NCBI GenBank assembly: GCA_033720695.1
Contig: JAWWCA010000118.1
Coordinates: forward strand, 1 to 11,612
Length of the DNA: 11,612 nucleotides
Direction of reading: 5' to 3'
DNA from: DATGQT01 sp033720695
GTDB taxonomy: Bacteria > Bacteroidota > Rhodothermia > Rhodothermales > Rubricoccaceae
Both the position numbers and the translations under genes were made by a program. Shown one piece after another: positions 1 through 5,666 of this stretch; the first letter of the stretch is position 1; each line of letters starts with the position of its first letter. Below the pieces are notes generated by a model. It was not told where the DNA came from. It did not search any database and saw only the letters and a program-made list of their open reading frames with translations.

Positions 1-14
1 GCGGAGCGCTGGGC

Positions 15-1292
15 TCAGGTGCCGGCGGAGTAGTCGGTGGCGTAGGCCACCTGCTCGTCGGTGAGGCGGTCGATGGCGAGCCCCATCGTCTCCAGCTTCA
101 CGCGGGCGATCTCCTGGTCCAGCTCCTCGGGCAGGTCCATCACCGTGTTCGGAAGGTCCTCGCCGGCCTCGTGCTTGCGGACGAGGTTGAGGTGGGCCTG
201 GAACTGGTTGGCGAAGCTCATGTCCATCACCTCCGACGGGTGCCCCTCGGCCGCAGCGAGGTTGACGAGGCGGCCGTCGGCGAGGACGTAGATCCGCTTC
301 CCGTTCTCGAGGGTGTACTCCCGGTTGTCCTCGCGGATCATCCGGGCGTCGGTCGAGAGCTCGGCGAGCTCCTGGAGGTTGAGCTCGACGTCGTAGTGCC
401 CGGTGTTGCACACGATGGCGCCCTCCTTCATCGAGACGAAGTGCTCGCCGCGGATGACGTCCTTCATGCCGGTCGCGGTGACGAAGATGTCGCCGACCTT
501 CGCGGCCTCCTCCATCGTCATCACGCGCATGCCGTCGAGCGTAGCCTTGAGCGCGGCCGTCGGCTTCACCTCGGTCACGATGACGTTGGCGCCGAGGCCC
601 TTGGCGCGCATCGCCACGCCGCGGCCGCAGTGGCCGTAGCCGGCGACGACGAAGTTCTTGCCGGCCACGAGGACCGAGGAGGCGCGGAGGATGCCGTCGA
701 GCGTGCTCTGGCCGGTGCCGTAGACGTTGTCGAAGTCCCACTTCGTCTCGGCGTCGTTGACGGCGTAGACGGGGTAGAGCAGCTTGCCGTCGGCGGCCAT
801 GGCGCGGAGGCGGTGGACCCCCGTCGTCGTCTCCTCGCTCCCGCCGATGATGTCGTCGGCCTTCTCGGGGAAGGCGGAGTGGACGCGGAAGATGAGGTCG
901 GCCCCGTCGTCGAGCGTGGTGTGGGGCGTCTTGTCGATGGTGCGGTCGATGCACCAATAGAAGTCCTCGGTGCTCTGGCCGTACCAGGCGTAGATCTCGA
1001 TGCCGGCCTCGGCGAGGGCGGCGGCCACCTCGTCGTTGGTCGAGAGCGGGTTGCAGCCGCTCCAGGCCACCTCGGCGCCGCAGGCGGCGAGCGTCTCGAT
1101 GAGCACGGCCGTCTCCTTCGTCACGTGGAGGCAGCCGGTGATCTTGTAGCCGGCGAACGGCTTCGACTGGCGGTATTCCTCGCGGAGGCGCATGAGCACG
1201 GGCATCCGGCTCTCGGCCCACTCGATGCGCATGCGGCCGGCGTCGGCGAGGCCGAGGTCGCGCACTTTGAACTGTCCTTCCTTGTGGTCCAT
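15..1292 (-). CDS. ahcY: Adenosylhomocysteinase (S-adenosyl-L-homocysteine hydrolase)
   Basis: This 425-residue cytosolic, NAD-dependent enzyme hydrolyses S-adenosylhomocysteine to adenosine and homocysteine, removing the product inhibitor of methyltransferases. Seen: substrate-domain motif LHVTKETAVLIETL (His56), LDDGADL (about 127-133), EETTTGVH (153-160), VNDAETKWDFDN with the catalytic-type Lys184 and Asp188, the Rossmann motif GYGHCGRG (218-225), and CNTGHYDVELN with His299. The start is the ATG at 1290-1292. The frame stays open for 121 more codons upstream, but that extension is low-complexity Ser/Pro/Arg/Thr-rich sequence overlapping metK. The protein ends in ...YSAGT and lacks the Lys/Tyr-bearing tail (KPDHYRY type) of eukaryotic and most bacterial enzymes. 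It also lacks the roughly 40-residue insertion, so it resembles the short archaeal/Thermotoga-type form. It lies 106 bp downstream of metK on the same strand and is probably co-transcribed with it. Identification is firm; the subtype is an inference. Confidence 0.97.
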   Translation of the reverse strand: MDHKEGQFKVRDLGLADAGRMRIEWAESRMPVLMRLREEYRQSKPFAGYKITGCLHVTKETAVLIETLAACGAEVAWSGCNPLSTNDEVAAALAEAGIEIYAWYGQSTEDFYWCIDRTIDKTPHTTLDDGADLIFRVHSAFPEKADDIIGGSEETTTGVHRLRAMAADGKLLYPVYAVNDAETKWDFDNVYGTGQSTLDGILRASSVLVAGKNFVVAGYGHCGRGVAMRAKGLGANVIVTEVKPTAALKATLDGMRVMTMEEAAKVGDIFVTATGMKDVIRGEHFVSMKEGAIVCNTGHYDVELNLQELAELSTDARMIREDNREYTLENGKRIYVLADGRLVNLAAAEGHPSEVMDMSFANQFQAHLNLVRKHEAGEDLPNTVMDLPEELDQEIARVKLETMGLAIDRLTDEQVAYATDYSAGT

Positions 1293-1293
1293 C

Positions 1294-1319
1294 GGGGTTC
1301 GGGGTCGGGTTGGGTCGGG
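1294..1319 (+). other. G-quadruplex-type G-run tract in the ahcY leader (template strand)
   Basis: Five runs of three or four G (1294-1297, 1301-1304, 1307-1309, 1312-1314, 1317-1319) are separated by loops of only 2-3 nt, which satisfies the usual G-quadruplex pattern. It ends 2 bp from the ahcY start codon. The G-rich strand is the template strand for ahcY, so the ahcY mRNA leader is the C-rich complement and has no Shine-Dalgarno-like purines. A role in transcription or translation of ahcY is only inferred. Confidence 0.55.
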
Positions 1320-1326
1320 TGGCGTC

Positions 1327-1367
1327 GGGGGACCGGGCTCGTACGTCTCAGACCGGGCCCGTCCCCC
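1327..1367 (-). other. Strong hairpin in the metK-ahcY intercistronic gap
   Basis: Arms 1327-1338 (GGGGGACCGGGC) and 1357-1367 (GCCCGTCCCCC) pair over 11 bp with one bulged C at 1334, leaving an 18-nt loop. On the minus-strand transcript the structure lies between the metK stop and the ahcY start and has no T-tract after it, so it is not a canonical intrinsic terminator. The octamer GACCGGGC also occurs twice as a direct repeat (1331-1338, 1351-1358). It could be an mRNA-stabilising or processing element. I could not match it to a known SAH or SAM riboswitch. Confidence 0.5.
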
Positions 1368-1398
1368 AAAGAACCGAGAACAACGGGCTAAGATCGAC

Positions 1399-2568
1399 TC
1401 AGGCCATCGCGGCGGCGGCCTCCTTGAGCGCGTCGACGTGGTCGAGCCGCTCCCAGGAGAACGCGTCGCGGCCGAAGTGGCCGTAGGCGGCCGTGGGCCG
1501 GTAGATGGGGCGGAGCAGGTCGAGCCGCTCGATGAGGGCGCGGGGCCGGAGGTCGAACGTCTCGCGGACGACCTCGGCGAGGCGACCGTCCGAGAGCTCG
1601 CCCGTGCCGTAGGAGTCGACGGCGATCGAGACGGGCGCGGCGACGCCGATGGCATAGGCCACCTGCACGAGCACCTCGTCGGCCAGCCCGGCCGCCACGA
1701 GGTTCTTGGCGGCGTGGCGCGCGGCGTAGGCCGCCGAGCGGTCGACCTTGCTCGGGTCCTTGCCCGAGAAGGCGCCGCCGCCGTGGGCCCCCTTCCCGCC
1801 GTAGGTGTCGACGATGATCTTGCGGCCCGTGAGGCCGGTGTCGCCGTGGGGCCCGCCGATGACGAAGCGGCCCGTGGGGTTGACGTGGAGGACGAGGCCG
1901 TCGTCGAGGAGGCCGGCGGGGATCACCTCCGGGAGCACGAAGCGGCGGACGTCGTCCTCGATCTGCTGGGCGGTGGCGTCGGGGTGGTGCTGCGTCGAGA
2001 CGACGACGGTGTGGACCCGCCGGGGCGTCTTCCGGTCGTCCTCGTACTCGATCGTGACCTGGCTCTTGGCGTCGGGCCGGAGGTAGGTCATGTGGCGGCC
2101 CTCGCGGCGGAGGTCGGCGAGGCGCTTGACGAGGCCGTGGGCGAACGTGAGCGCCATCGGCATCAGCTCCGGCGTCTCGCGCGTGGCGTAGCCGAACATC
2201 ATGCCCTGGTCGCCGGCGCCCTGCTCGCGGTCGCGGCCCTCGCCCTCGTTGACGCCCTGCGCGATGTCGGGGCTCTGGGCGTGGATGCTCGTGAGCACGC
2301 CGCACGAGGCGGCGTCGAACTGGAGCGCGGGGTCGGTGTAGCCGATGCCGTGGATGGTCTCGCGGGCCACCTCCTGCACGTCGACGTAGGCCTTCGTGGT
2401 CACCTCGCCGGAGACGACCACGAGCCCCGTCGTCACGAGGGTCTCGATGGCGCAGCGGCTCGCCGGGTCCTGCGCGAGGAACGCGTCGAGGAGGGCGTCG
2501 GAGAGCTGGTCGGCGACCTTGTCGGGGTGGCCTTCGGAGACCGACTCGGAGGTGAAGAGGTAGGCCAT
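1399..2568 (-). CDS. metK: S-adenosylmethionine synthase
   Basis: This 389-residue enzyme makes S-adenosylmethionine from methionine and ATP, releasing phosphate and pyrophosphate; members of the family work as cytosolic tetramers. Seen: SESVSEGHPDKVADQ near the N-terminus with the active-site His14, the signature GAGDQGMMFGY (117-127), FVIGGPHGDTGLTGRK (235-250), and the second signature GGGAFSGKDPSKVDRS (263-278). Length is the family norm. The ATG at 2566-2568 is chosen because the conserved N-terminus starts there; the longer open frame to 2661 adds a Gly/Pro/Arg-rich stretch that overlaps the predicted promoter. It is the first gene of a metK-ahcY pair and is divergent from acpP. The pairing is logical: MetK makes the methyl donor and AhcY clears the by-product. 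No Shine-Dalgarno sequence precedes it. Confidence 0.98.
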   Translation of the reverse strand: MAYLFTSESVSEGHPDKVADQLSDALLDAFLAQDPASRCAIETLVTTGLVVVSGEVTTKAYVDVQEVARETIHGIGYTDPALQFDAASCGVLTSIHAQSPDIAQGVNEGEGRDREQGAGDQGMMFGYATRETPELMPMALTFAHGLVKRLADLRREGRHMTYLRPDAKSQVTIEYEDDRKTPRRVHTVVVSTQHHPDATAQQIEDDVRRFVLPEVIPAGLLDDGLVLHVNPTGRFVIGGPHGDTGLTGRKIIVDTYGGKGAHGGGAFSGKDPSKVDRSAAYAARHAAKNLVAAGLADEVLVQVAYAIGVAAPVSIAVDSYGTGELSDGRLAEVVRETFDLRPRALIERLDLLRPIYRPTAAYGHFGRDAFSWERLDHVDALKEAAAAMA

Positions 2569-2601
2569 GGAGCGGCGTCGGGGGCGGTGCGAGAGCGGGG
2601 C

Positions 2602-2634
2602 CGAAAATAGCCCGCCGGGGCGGGGCGGGCCACC
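2602..2634 (-). promoter_or_regulatory. Candidate metK promoter, Bacteroidota-type
   Basis: Read on the minus strand, GGTG (complement of 2631-2634) is followed after 21 nt by TATTTTCG (complement of 2602-2609). This is one base off the Bacteroidota -7 consensus TAnnTTTG, and the upstream box is a weak version of TTG. A start near 2597 would give a leader of about 30 nt. TATTTTCG lies in the only AT-rich patch of this stretch. The match is by eye; no start site has been measured. Confidence 0.5.
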
Positions 2635-2660
2635 GCGCCCTCCTGACTTCGGAGGAAACA

Positions 2661-2679
2661 CACGGCGCTAGCGCGCGTG
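2661..2679. promoter_or_regulatory. Palindrome between divergent metK and acpP promoters (possible operator)
   Basis: GCGCTAGCGC (2665-2674) is a perfect 10-bp palindrome. The flanking CACG (2661-2664) and CGTG (2676-2679) extend it with a single extra G. A second perfect palindrome, GGGCCGGCCC (2681-2690), follows directly. Both lie between the candidate upstream boxes of the two divergent promoters, where a regulator could act on both genes. Palindromes of pure G/C are common by chance in such GC-rich DNA, so this is tentative. Confidence 0.3.
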
Positions 2680-2694
2680 CGGGCCGGCCCCGCG

Positions 2695-2726
2695 TTGCAC
2701 GCGTCGTCGCCCTTGGCGTAGCTTTG
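2695..2726 (+). promoter_or_regulatory. Candidate acpP promoter, Bacteroidota-type
   Basis: TTG at 2695-2697 is followed after 21 nt by TAGCTTTG at 2719-2726, an exact match to the Bacteroidota -7 consensus TAnnTTTG. Transcription would start near 2731, giving a leader of about 75 nt. That leader contains a small GCCGG-CCT-CCGGC hairpin (2745-2757) and then an almost purely pyrimidine tract up to the acpP ATG. Confidence 0.65.
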
Positions 2727-2805
2727 GTGTTGCGCTGTGCCTCTGCCGGCCTCCGGCCACCGCGCATCCGCCCCTCCCTCTACCCTCACCCATCCTCTGC
2801 CCATC

Positions 2806-3054
2806 ATGGCGAACGGCAACGACATCGAGCAGCGCGTCAAGACCATCATCGTCGAGAAGCTCGGCGTCGACGAGAGCGACATCAACCGCGAGGCCTCGTT
2901 CACGAACGACCTCGGCGCCGACTCCCTCGACACCGTCGAGCTCATCATGGAGTTCGAGAAGGAGTTCGACATGACGATCCCCGACGAGGAGGCCGAGCAG
3001 ATCGCCACCGTCGGCGACGCCGTCGACTACATCCGGGAGAAGCAGGGCGCCTGA
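2806..3054 (+). CDS. acpP: Acyl carrier protein
   Basis: This 82-residue acidic cytosolic protein carries growing acyl chains on a 4'-phosphopantetheine arm during fatty acid synthesis. Seen: the whole family fold in miniature, with the attachment motif LGADSLDTVELIMEFEKEF containing the modified Ser40, and helix IV residues DAVDYIREKQ at the C-terminus. The length is typical. The ATG at 2806 gives the conserved N-terminus (MANGNDIEQRVKTII); an upstream in-frame ATG at 2737 would add a Pro/Ser-rich stretch and lie at the very start of the predicted transcript. The sequence before the ATG is C/T-rich with no Shine-Dalgarno. It is followed after 117 bp by fabF on the same strand, the common acpP-fabF arrangement, with a large hairpin between them. 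Confidence 0.98.
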   Translation: MANGNDIEQRVKTIIVEKLGVDESDINREASFTNDLGADSLDTVELIMEFEKEFDMTIPDEEAEQIATVGDAVDYIREKQGA

Positions 3055-3076
3055 GCCCTCCCGGCCCCCCGCCGCC

Positions 3077-3149
3077 GGAAAGGGGGAGAGGGAGCGCGGG
3101 TGAACGGAGGTCGCGGCCTCCCTGCCCCGGGCTCCCTTTCCCCCTTTCC
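3077..3149 (+). repeat. Large inverted repeat / hairpin between acpP and fabF
   Basis: Two 19-nt arms, 3077-3095 (GGAAAGGGGGAGAGGGAGC) and 3131-3149, are reverse complements at 18 of 19 positions. The inner 35 nt contain a second stem, GGAGG (3106-3110) with CCTCC (3117-3121), plus a few extra pairs at the inner base. The left arm is all purine apart from its last base and the right arm is all pyrimidine apart from its first. No T-run follows, so it is not a classical terminator. It fills most of the acpP-fabF gap and could block 3' exonucleases to favour acpP mRNA, or slow polymerase before fabF. Confidence 0.65.
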
Positions 3150-3171
3150 CCTACACGCCTCCCCTGCCGCC

Positions 3172-4431
3172 ATGCCCGCTCCCGGCCCCCGCATCGTCGT
3201 CACCGGCCTCGGCGCCGTCACCCCCATCGGCCTCACCGTCCCCGACTACTGGGACGGCATGATGCGGGGCCAGAGCGGGGCCGGCCCCATCACCCGCTTC
3301 GACGCCAGCGAGTTCACGACCACGTTCGCGTGCGAGCTCAAGGGGTTCGACCCCGTGGCGCACATCGACCGGAAGGAGGCCCGCCGCCTCGACCGCTACG
3401 CGCAGTACGCCGTCGTCGCCGCCGACGAGGCCATCCGCGACGCCGGCCTCGACGCGGCCGACGAGGCCGACCGCGCCCGCGTCGGCGTCGTCTACGGGAG
3501 CGGGATCGGCGGGATCGGGACGTTCCAGGAGCAGGTGCTCGTCATGGGCGAGCACGGCCCCCGCCGGATCTCCCCGTTCCTCATCCCGATGCAGATCTCC
3601 GACATCGCCTCGGGCGTGATCGCGATGCGGCACGGGTTCCGCGGCCCGAACTACGCCACCGTCAGCGCGTGCGCCACGAGCAACAACGCGATCGCCGACG
3701 CCTGGATGATCCTGAAGGCGGGGCTCACCGACGCCATGGTGTGCGGGGGCAGCGAGGCCGCCGTCGTCGAGATCGCCGTGGGCGGGTTCGCGGCCATGCG
3801 CGCGCTCTCGACCCGGAACGACAGCCCGGAGACGGCCTCCCGCCCCTTCGACGCCACGCGCGACGGGTTCGTCATGGGCGAGGGCGCCGGCACCCTCGTG
3901 CTCGAGACGCTCGACCGGGCGCAGGCCCGCGGGGCCCACATCTACGCCGAGATGATCGGGCTCGGCATGAGCGCCGACGCCTACCACATGACCGCGCCGC
4001 ACCCCGAGGGCGAGGGGGCCGCGCTCGCGATGCGGATGGCGCTCGACACGGCCGGCCTCGCGCCCGAGCGCATCGACTACCTCAACATGCACGGGACGAG
4101 CACGCCGCTCGGCGACGTCGCCGAGACGAAGGCGATCAAGGAGGTGTTCGGCGAGCACGCCTACGCCATGAGCCTCTCGTCCACGAAGAGCATGACGGGC
4201 CACCTCCTCGGCGCCGCCGGCGCCGTCGAGGCCATCGCCGCCCTCCTCGCCATCGAGCACGGCCGGATCCCGCCCACGATCAACTTCGAGACGCCGGATC
4301 CCGAGTGCGACCTCGACTACACGTTCAACACGCCGCAGGAGCGCGCGGTCGACGTGGTGCTCTCGAACGCGTTCGGCTTCGGCGGCCACAACACCTCCGT
4401 CATCTTCACGAAGTACGAGGCCGAGGGGTAA
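3172..4431 (+). CDS. fabF: Beta-ketoacyl-[acyl-carrier-protein] synthase II
   Basis: This 419-residue condensing enzyme joins malonyl-ACP to an acyl-ACP, the elongation step of type II fatty acid synthesis. Seen: N-terminal IVVTGLGAVTPIG, the nucleophile in SACATSNNAIADA (Cys167), the two active-site histidines in NMHGTSTPLGD (His307) and STKSMTGHLLGAAGA (His344, with Lys339), and the C-terminal glycine-rich NAFGFGGHNTS. This Cys-His-His set is that of KAS I/II and not of FabH (Cys-His-Asn). FabF is preferred over FabB from the overall sequence and the acpP neighbour. The ATG at 3172 is chosen because the strand IVVTGLG follows at residue 8; an open extension to 3100 would lie inside the hairpin upstream. 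No Shine-Dalgarno is present. The gene ends in TAA, and the trp control region begins at once. Confidence 0.97.
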   Translation: MPAPGPRIVVTGLGAVTPIGLTVPDYWDGMMRGQSGAGPITRFDASEFTTTFACELKGFDPVAHIDRKEARRLDRYAQYAVVAADEAIRDAGLDAADEADRARVGVVYGSGIGGIGTFQEQVLVMGEHGPRRISPFLIPMQISDIASGVIAMRHGFRGPNYATVSACATSNNAIADAWMILKAGLTDAMVCGGSEAAVVEIAVGGFAAMRALSTRNDSPETASRPFDATRDGFVMGEGAGTLVLETLDRAQARGAHIYAEMIGLGMSADAYHMTAPHPEGEGAALAMRMALDTAGLAPERIDYLNMHGTSTPLGDVAETKAIKEVFGEHAYAMSLSSTKSMTGHLLGAAGAVEAIAALLAIEHGRIPPTINFETPDPECDLDYTFNTPQERAVDVVLSNAFGFGGHNTSVIFTKYEAEG

Positions 4432-4432
4432 C

Positions 4433-4457
4433 CGCGCGGCCCTTGCCTCGCCGCGCG
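4433..4457 (+). repeat. Inverted repeat just after fabF, overlapping the trp promoter
   Basis: CGCGCGGC (4433-4440) pairs perfectly with GCCGCGCG (4450-4457) across a 9-nt loop, starting one base after the fabF stop codon. The candidate -33 TTG of the trp promoter (4443-4445) sits in the loop. As DNA it could be an operator; as RNA it could cap the 3' end of fabF mRNA. A pyrimidine-rich stretch follows, but not a T-tract. Confidence 0.4.
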
Positions 4458-4473
4458 TCTGCCCCTACCTTCC
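4443..4473 (+). promoter_or_regulatory. Candidate promoter of the trp operon
   Basis: TTG (4443-4445) is followed after 20 nt by TACCTTCC (4466-4473), which matches four of the six fixed positions of the Bacteroidota -7 box TAnnTTTG. If correct, transcription starts only a few bases after 4473, at or next to the leader-peptide ATG at 4479, so the leader peptide may be read from a leaderless or nearly leaderless mRNA. The call is supported mainly by spacing and position. Confidence 0.45.
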
Positions 4474-4478
4474 GCGCC

Positions 4479-4553
4479 ATGATCCGCTCCGCTCACACCT
4501 GGCTCTGGTGGCCCCTCCCCCGAACGGTGGGTGGACCACGCAGGTGTGTCTAG
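4479..4553 (+). CDS. trpL: trp operon leader peptide (attenuator peptide)
   Basis: This is a 24-codon ORF (ATG 4479 to TAG 4551-4553) whose codons 8-11 read Trp-Leu-Trp-Trp (4500-4511). Three Trp codons in 24 is far above background, and the ORF lies between fabF and trpD directly upstream of a strong intrinsic terminator. By analogy with E. coli trpL, the peptide itself has no job. The ribosome's progress through the Trp codons reports on charged tRNA-Trp and decides which RNA stem forms downstream. There is no Shine-Dalgarno, and the predicted transcription start is almost at the ATG. Its codons 15-18 also encode one strand of the antiterminator, and codons 6-8 and 21-24 contain the two arms of an outer hairpin. 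The identification rests on sequence and context only. Confidence 0.88.
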   Translation: MIRSAHTWLWWPLPRTVGGPRRCV

Positions 4554-4612
4554 CGGCAGGATCGCCGCCCGTTTCCGAGCCCACTGTTCGCCGAGCAGTG
4601 GGCTTTTTCTTT
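4494..4612 (+). promoter_or_regulatory. Tryptophan transcription attenuator (leader RNA switch)
   Basis: Three competing structures can be drawn by hand. (a) Outer leader hairpin: CACACCTG (4494-4501) with CAGGTGTG (4541-4548), 8 perfect pairs. It encloses a C-rich strand (4512-4520) that can pair imperfectly (7 of 9) with 4526-4534. (b) Antiterminator: CGAACGGTGGGT (4521-4532) with GCCCACTGTTCG (4579-4590), 12 pairs including two G-U. (c) Terminator: 4578-4589 with 4593-4604. Structures b and c share the strand 4579-4589 and so exclude each other. Inferred logic: a ribosome stalled at Trp codons 8-11 covers the C-rich strand and frees 4521-4532 to form the antiterminator. When Trp is plentiful the ribosome moves on, the strand re-pairs locally, and the terminator forms. 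Confidence 0.87.
4578..4612 (+). terminator. Intrinsic terminator of the trp attenuator
   Basis: AGCCCACTGTTC (4578-4589) pairs with GAGCAGTGGGCT (4593-4604) over 12 bp, one of them a U-G wobble, with a 3-nt loop. The stem runs straight into a T-rich tract (TTTTTCTTTG to 4613). It is the only hairpin in the window with a clear T-tract. It ends 16 bp before the trpD ATG and is also the first good terminator downstream of acpP-fabF, so it may serve both units. Confidence 0.92.
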
Positions 4613-4628
4613 GCCCCGACCCCACGCC

Positions 4629-5663
4629 ATGACCCCCCTCCTCCAGCGCGTCGCCGACGGCGCGACCCTCACCGAAACCGAGGCCGAGCAGGCCATGCAC
4701 GCGATGCTCCGCGGCGAGGCCGCGCCCGAGGCGGTGGCCGGCCTCCTCCTCGGCCTCCGCGCCCGCGGCGAGACCGTCGAGGAGCTCACCGGCTTCACCC
4801 GCGTGATGCGCGAGTACGCCGTGCCCGTGGACGCGGGCGCCCTCGACCCCATCGACCTCTGCGGCACCGGCGGCGACCACGCCGGCACGTTCAACATCTC
4901 GACGGCCGCCTCCTTCGTGGCCGCCGGCGCGGGCGTGCCCGTAGCCAAGCACGGCAACCGGGGGGTCTCCTCGCCCTGCGGCTCGGCCGACGTCCTCGAC
5001 GCCCTCGGCGTGGCGACGACGCTGGGGCCGGAGGGCGTGGCGCGCTGCCTCCGCGAGGCCGGCATCGCGTTCCTCTTCGCCCCGCAGTTCCACCCGGCGC
5101 TCCGCCACGTGGGGCCGGTGCGCCGGGCGCTCGGCGTGCGGACCCTCTTCAACATCCTCGGCCCGCTGTGTAACCCCTGCGGCGTCAAGCGCCAGCTCGT
5201 CGGCGCCTTCTCCGACGCCACGGCCCGGATGATGGCCGAGATCCTCGTCCGCCTCGGGAGCGAGCACGTCGTCGTCGTCTACGCGCACGACGGCCTCGAC
5301 GAGCTCTCGACGACGAGCCCGACGACGGTCTACCAGACGGGCAGCCACGCCTTCGACGGCGGCCTCCTCCACCAAGTGGTGGTGCCGGAGCAGGTCGGCC
5401 TCGCGCGCGTGAGCGCGGCGGCGCTCAAGGGCGGGACGCCCGAGGAGAACGCCGCGATCGTCCGCTCGGTGCTCGAGGGGACGCGCGGGCCGCAGGCCGA
5501 CGTCGTCCTCCTCAACGCCGCCTACGCCCTCCTCGCCTCGTCGGCCTACGACACGCTGGACGACAGCCTGGAGGCGGCGCGCGAGAGCGTCGCCTCGGGC
5601 CGCGCCCTCGCCCGGCTCGACGCCCTCGTCGAGGCCTCCCACGCCTTCGCCGCCGCCGCCTGA
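4629..5663 (+). CDS. trpD: Anthranilate phosphoribosyltransferase
   Basis: This 344-residue enzyme transfers phosphoribosyl from PRPP to anthranilate, the second step from chorismate to tryptophan. Seen: the PRPP-binding DLCGTGGDHAGTFNIST (77-92, with GTGGD at 79-83), KHGNRGVSSPCGSADVLDAL (107-126), NILGPLCNP, and VYAHDGLDELS. Length fits the family, and no glutamine amidotransferase (TrpG) domain is fused to it. The ATG at 4629 is chosen; a TTG six codons upstream lies inside the terminator T-tract and is unlikely. It is the first structural gene after the attenuator, so its transcription should depend on readthrough. There is no Shine-Dalgarno, although the sequence between the T-tract and ATG is short. 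trpC follows after 3 nt. Confidence 0.97.
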   Translation: MTPLLQRVADGATLTETEAEQAMHAMLRGEAAPEAVAGLLLGLRARGETVEELTGFTRVMREYAVPVDAGALDPIDLCGTGGDHAGTFNISTAASFVAAGAGVPVAKHGNRGVSSPCGSADVLDALGVATTLGPEGVARCLREAGIAFLFAPQFHPALRHVGPVRRALGVRTLFNILGPLCNPCGVKRQLVGAFSDATARMMAEILVRLGSEHVVVVYAHDGLDELSTTSPTTVYQTGSHAFDGGLLHQVVVPEQVGLARVSAAALKGGTPEENAAIVRSVLEGTRGPQADVVLLNAAYALLASSAYDTLDDSLEAARESVASGRALARLDALVEASHAFAAAA

Positions 5664-5666
5664 CGC

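Noticed and set aside
1293..1655. N-terminal extension of ahcY by 121 codons
   Set aside because: The extension is Ser/Pro/Arg-rich, overlaps metK, and precedes the conserved N-terminus of the family.
2569..2600. SAM riboswitch upstream of metK
   Set aside because: The predicted leader is only about 30 nt and shows none of the stems expected of a SAM riboswitch.
3151..4389. A 412-codon minus-strand open frame opposite fabF, and similar long ones opposite trpB, trpC and trpA
   Set aside because: Low-complexity composition and no recognisable motif; they mirror the codon bias of the real genes.
4611..4628. TTG start codon giving TrpD six extra residues
   Set aside because: The TTG is part of the terminator T-tract; the ATG at 4629 matches the family's start.
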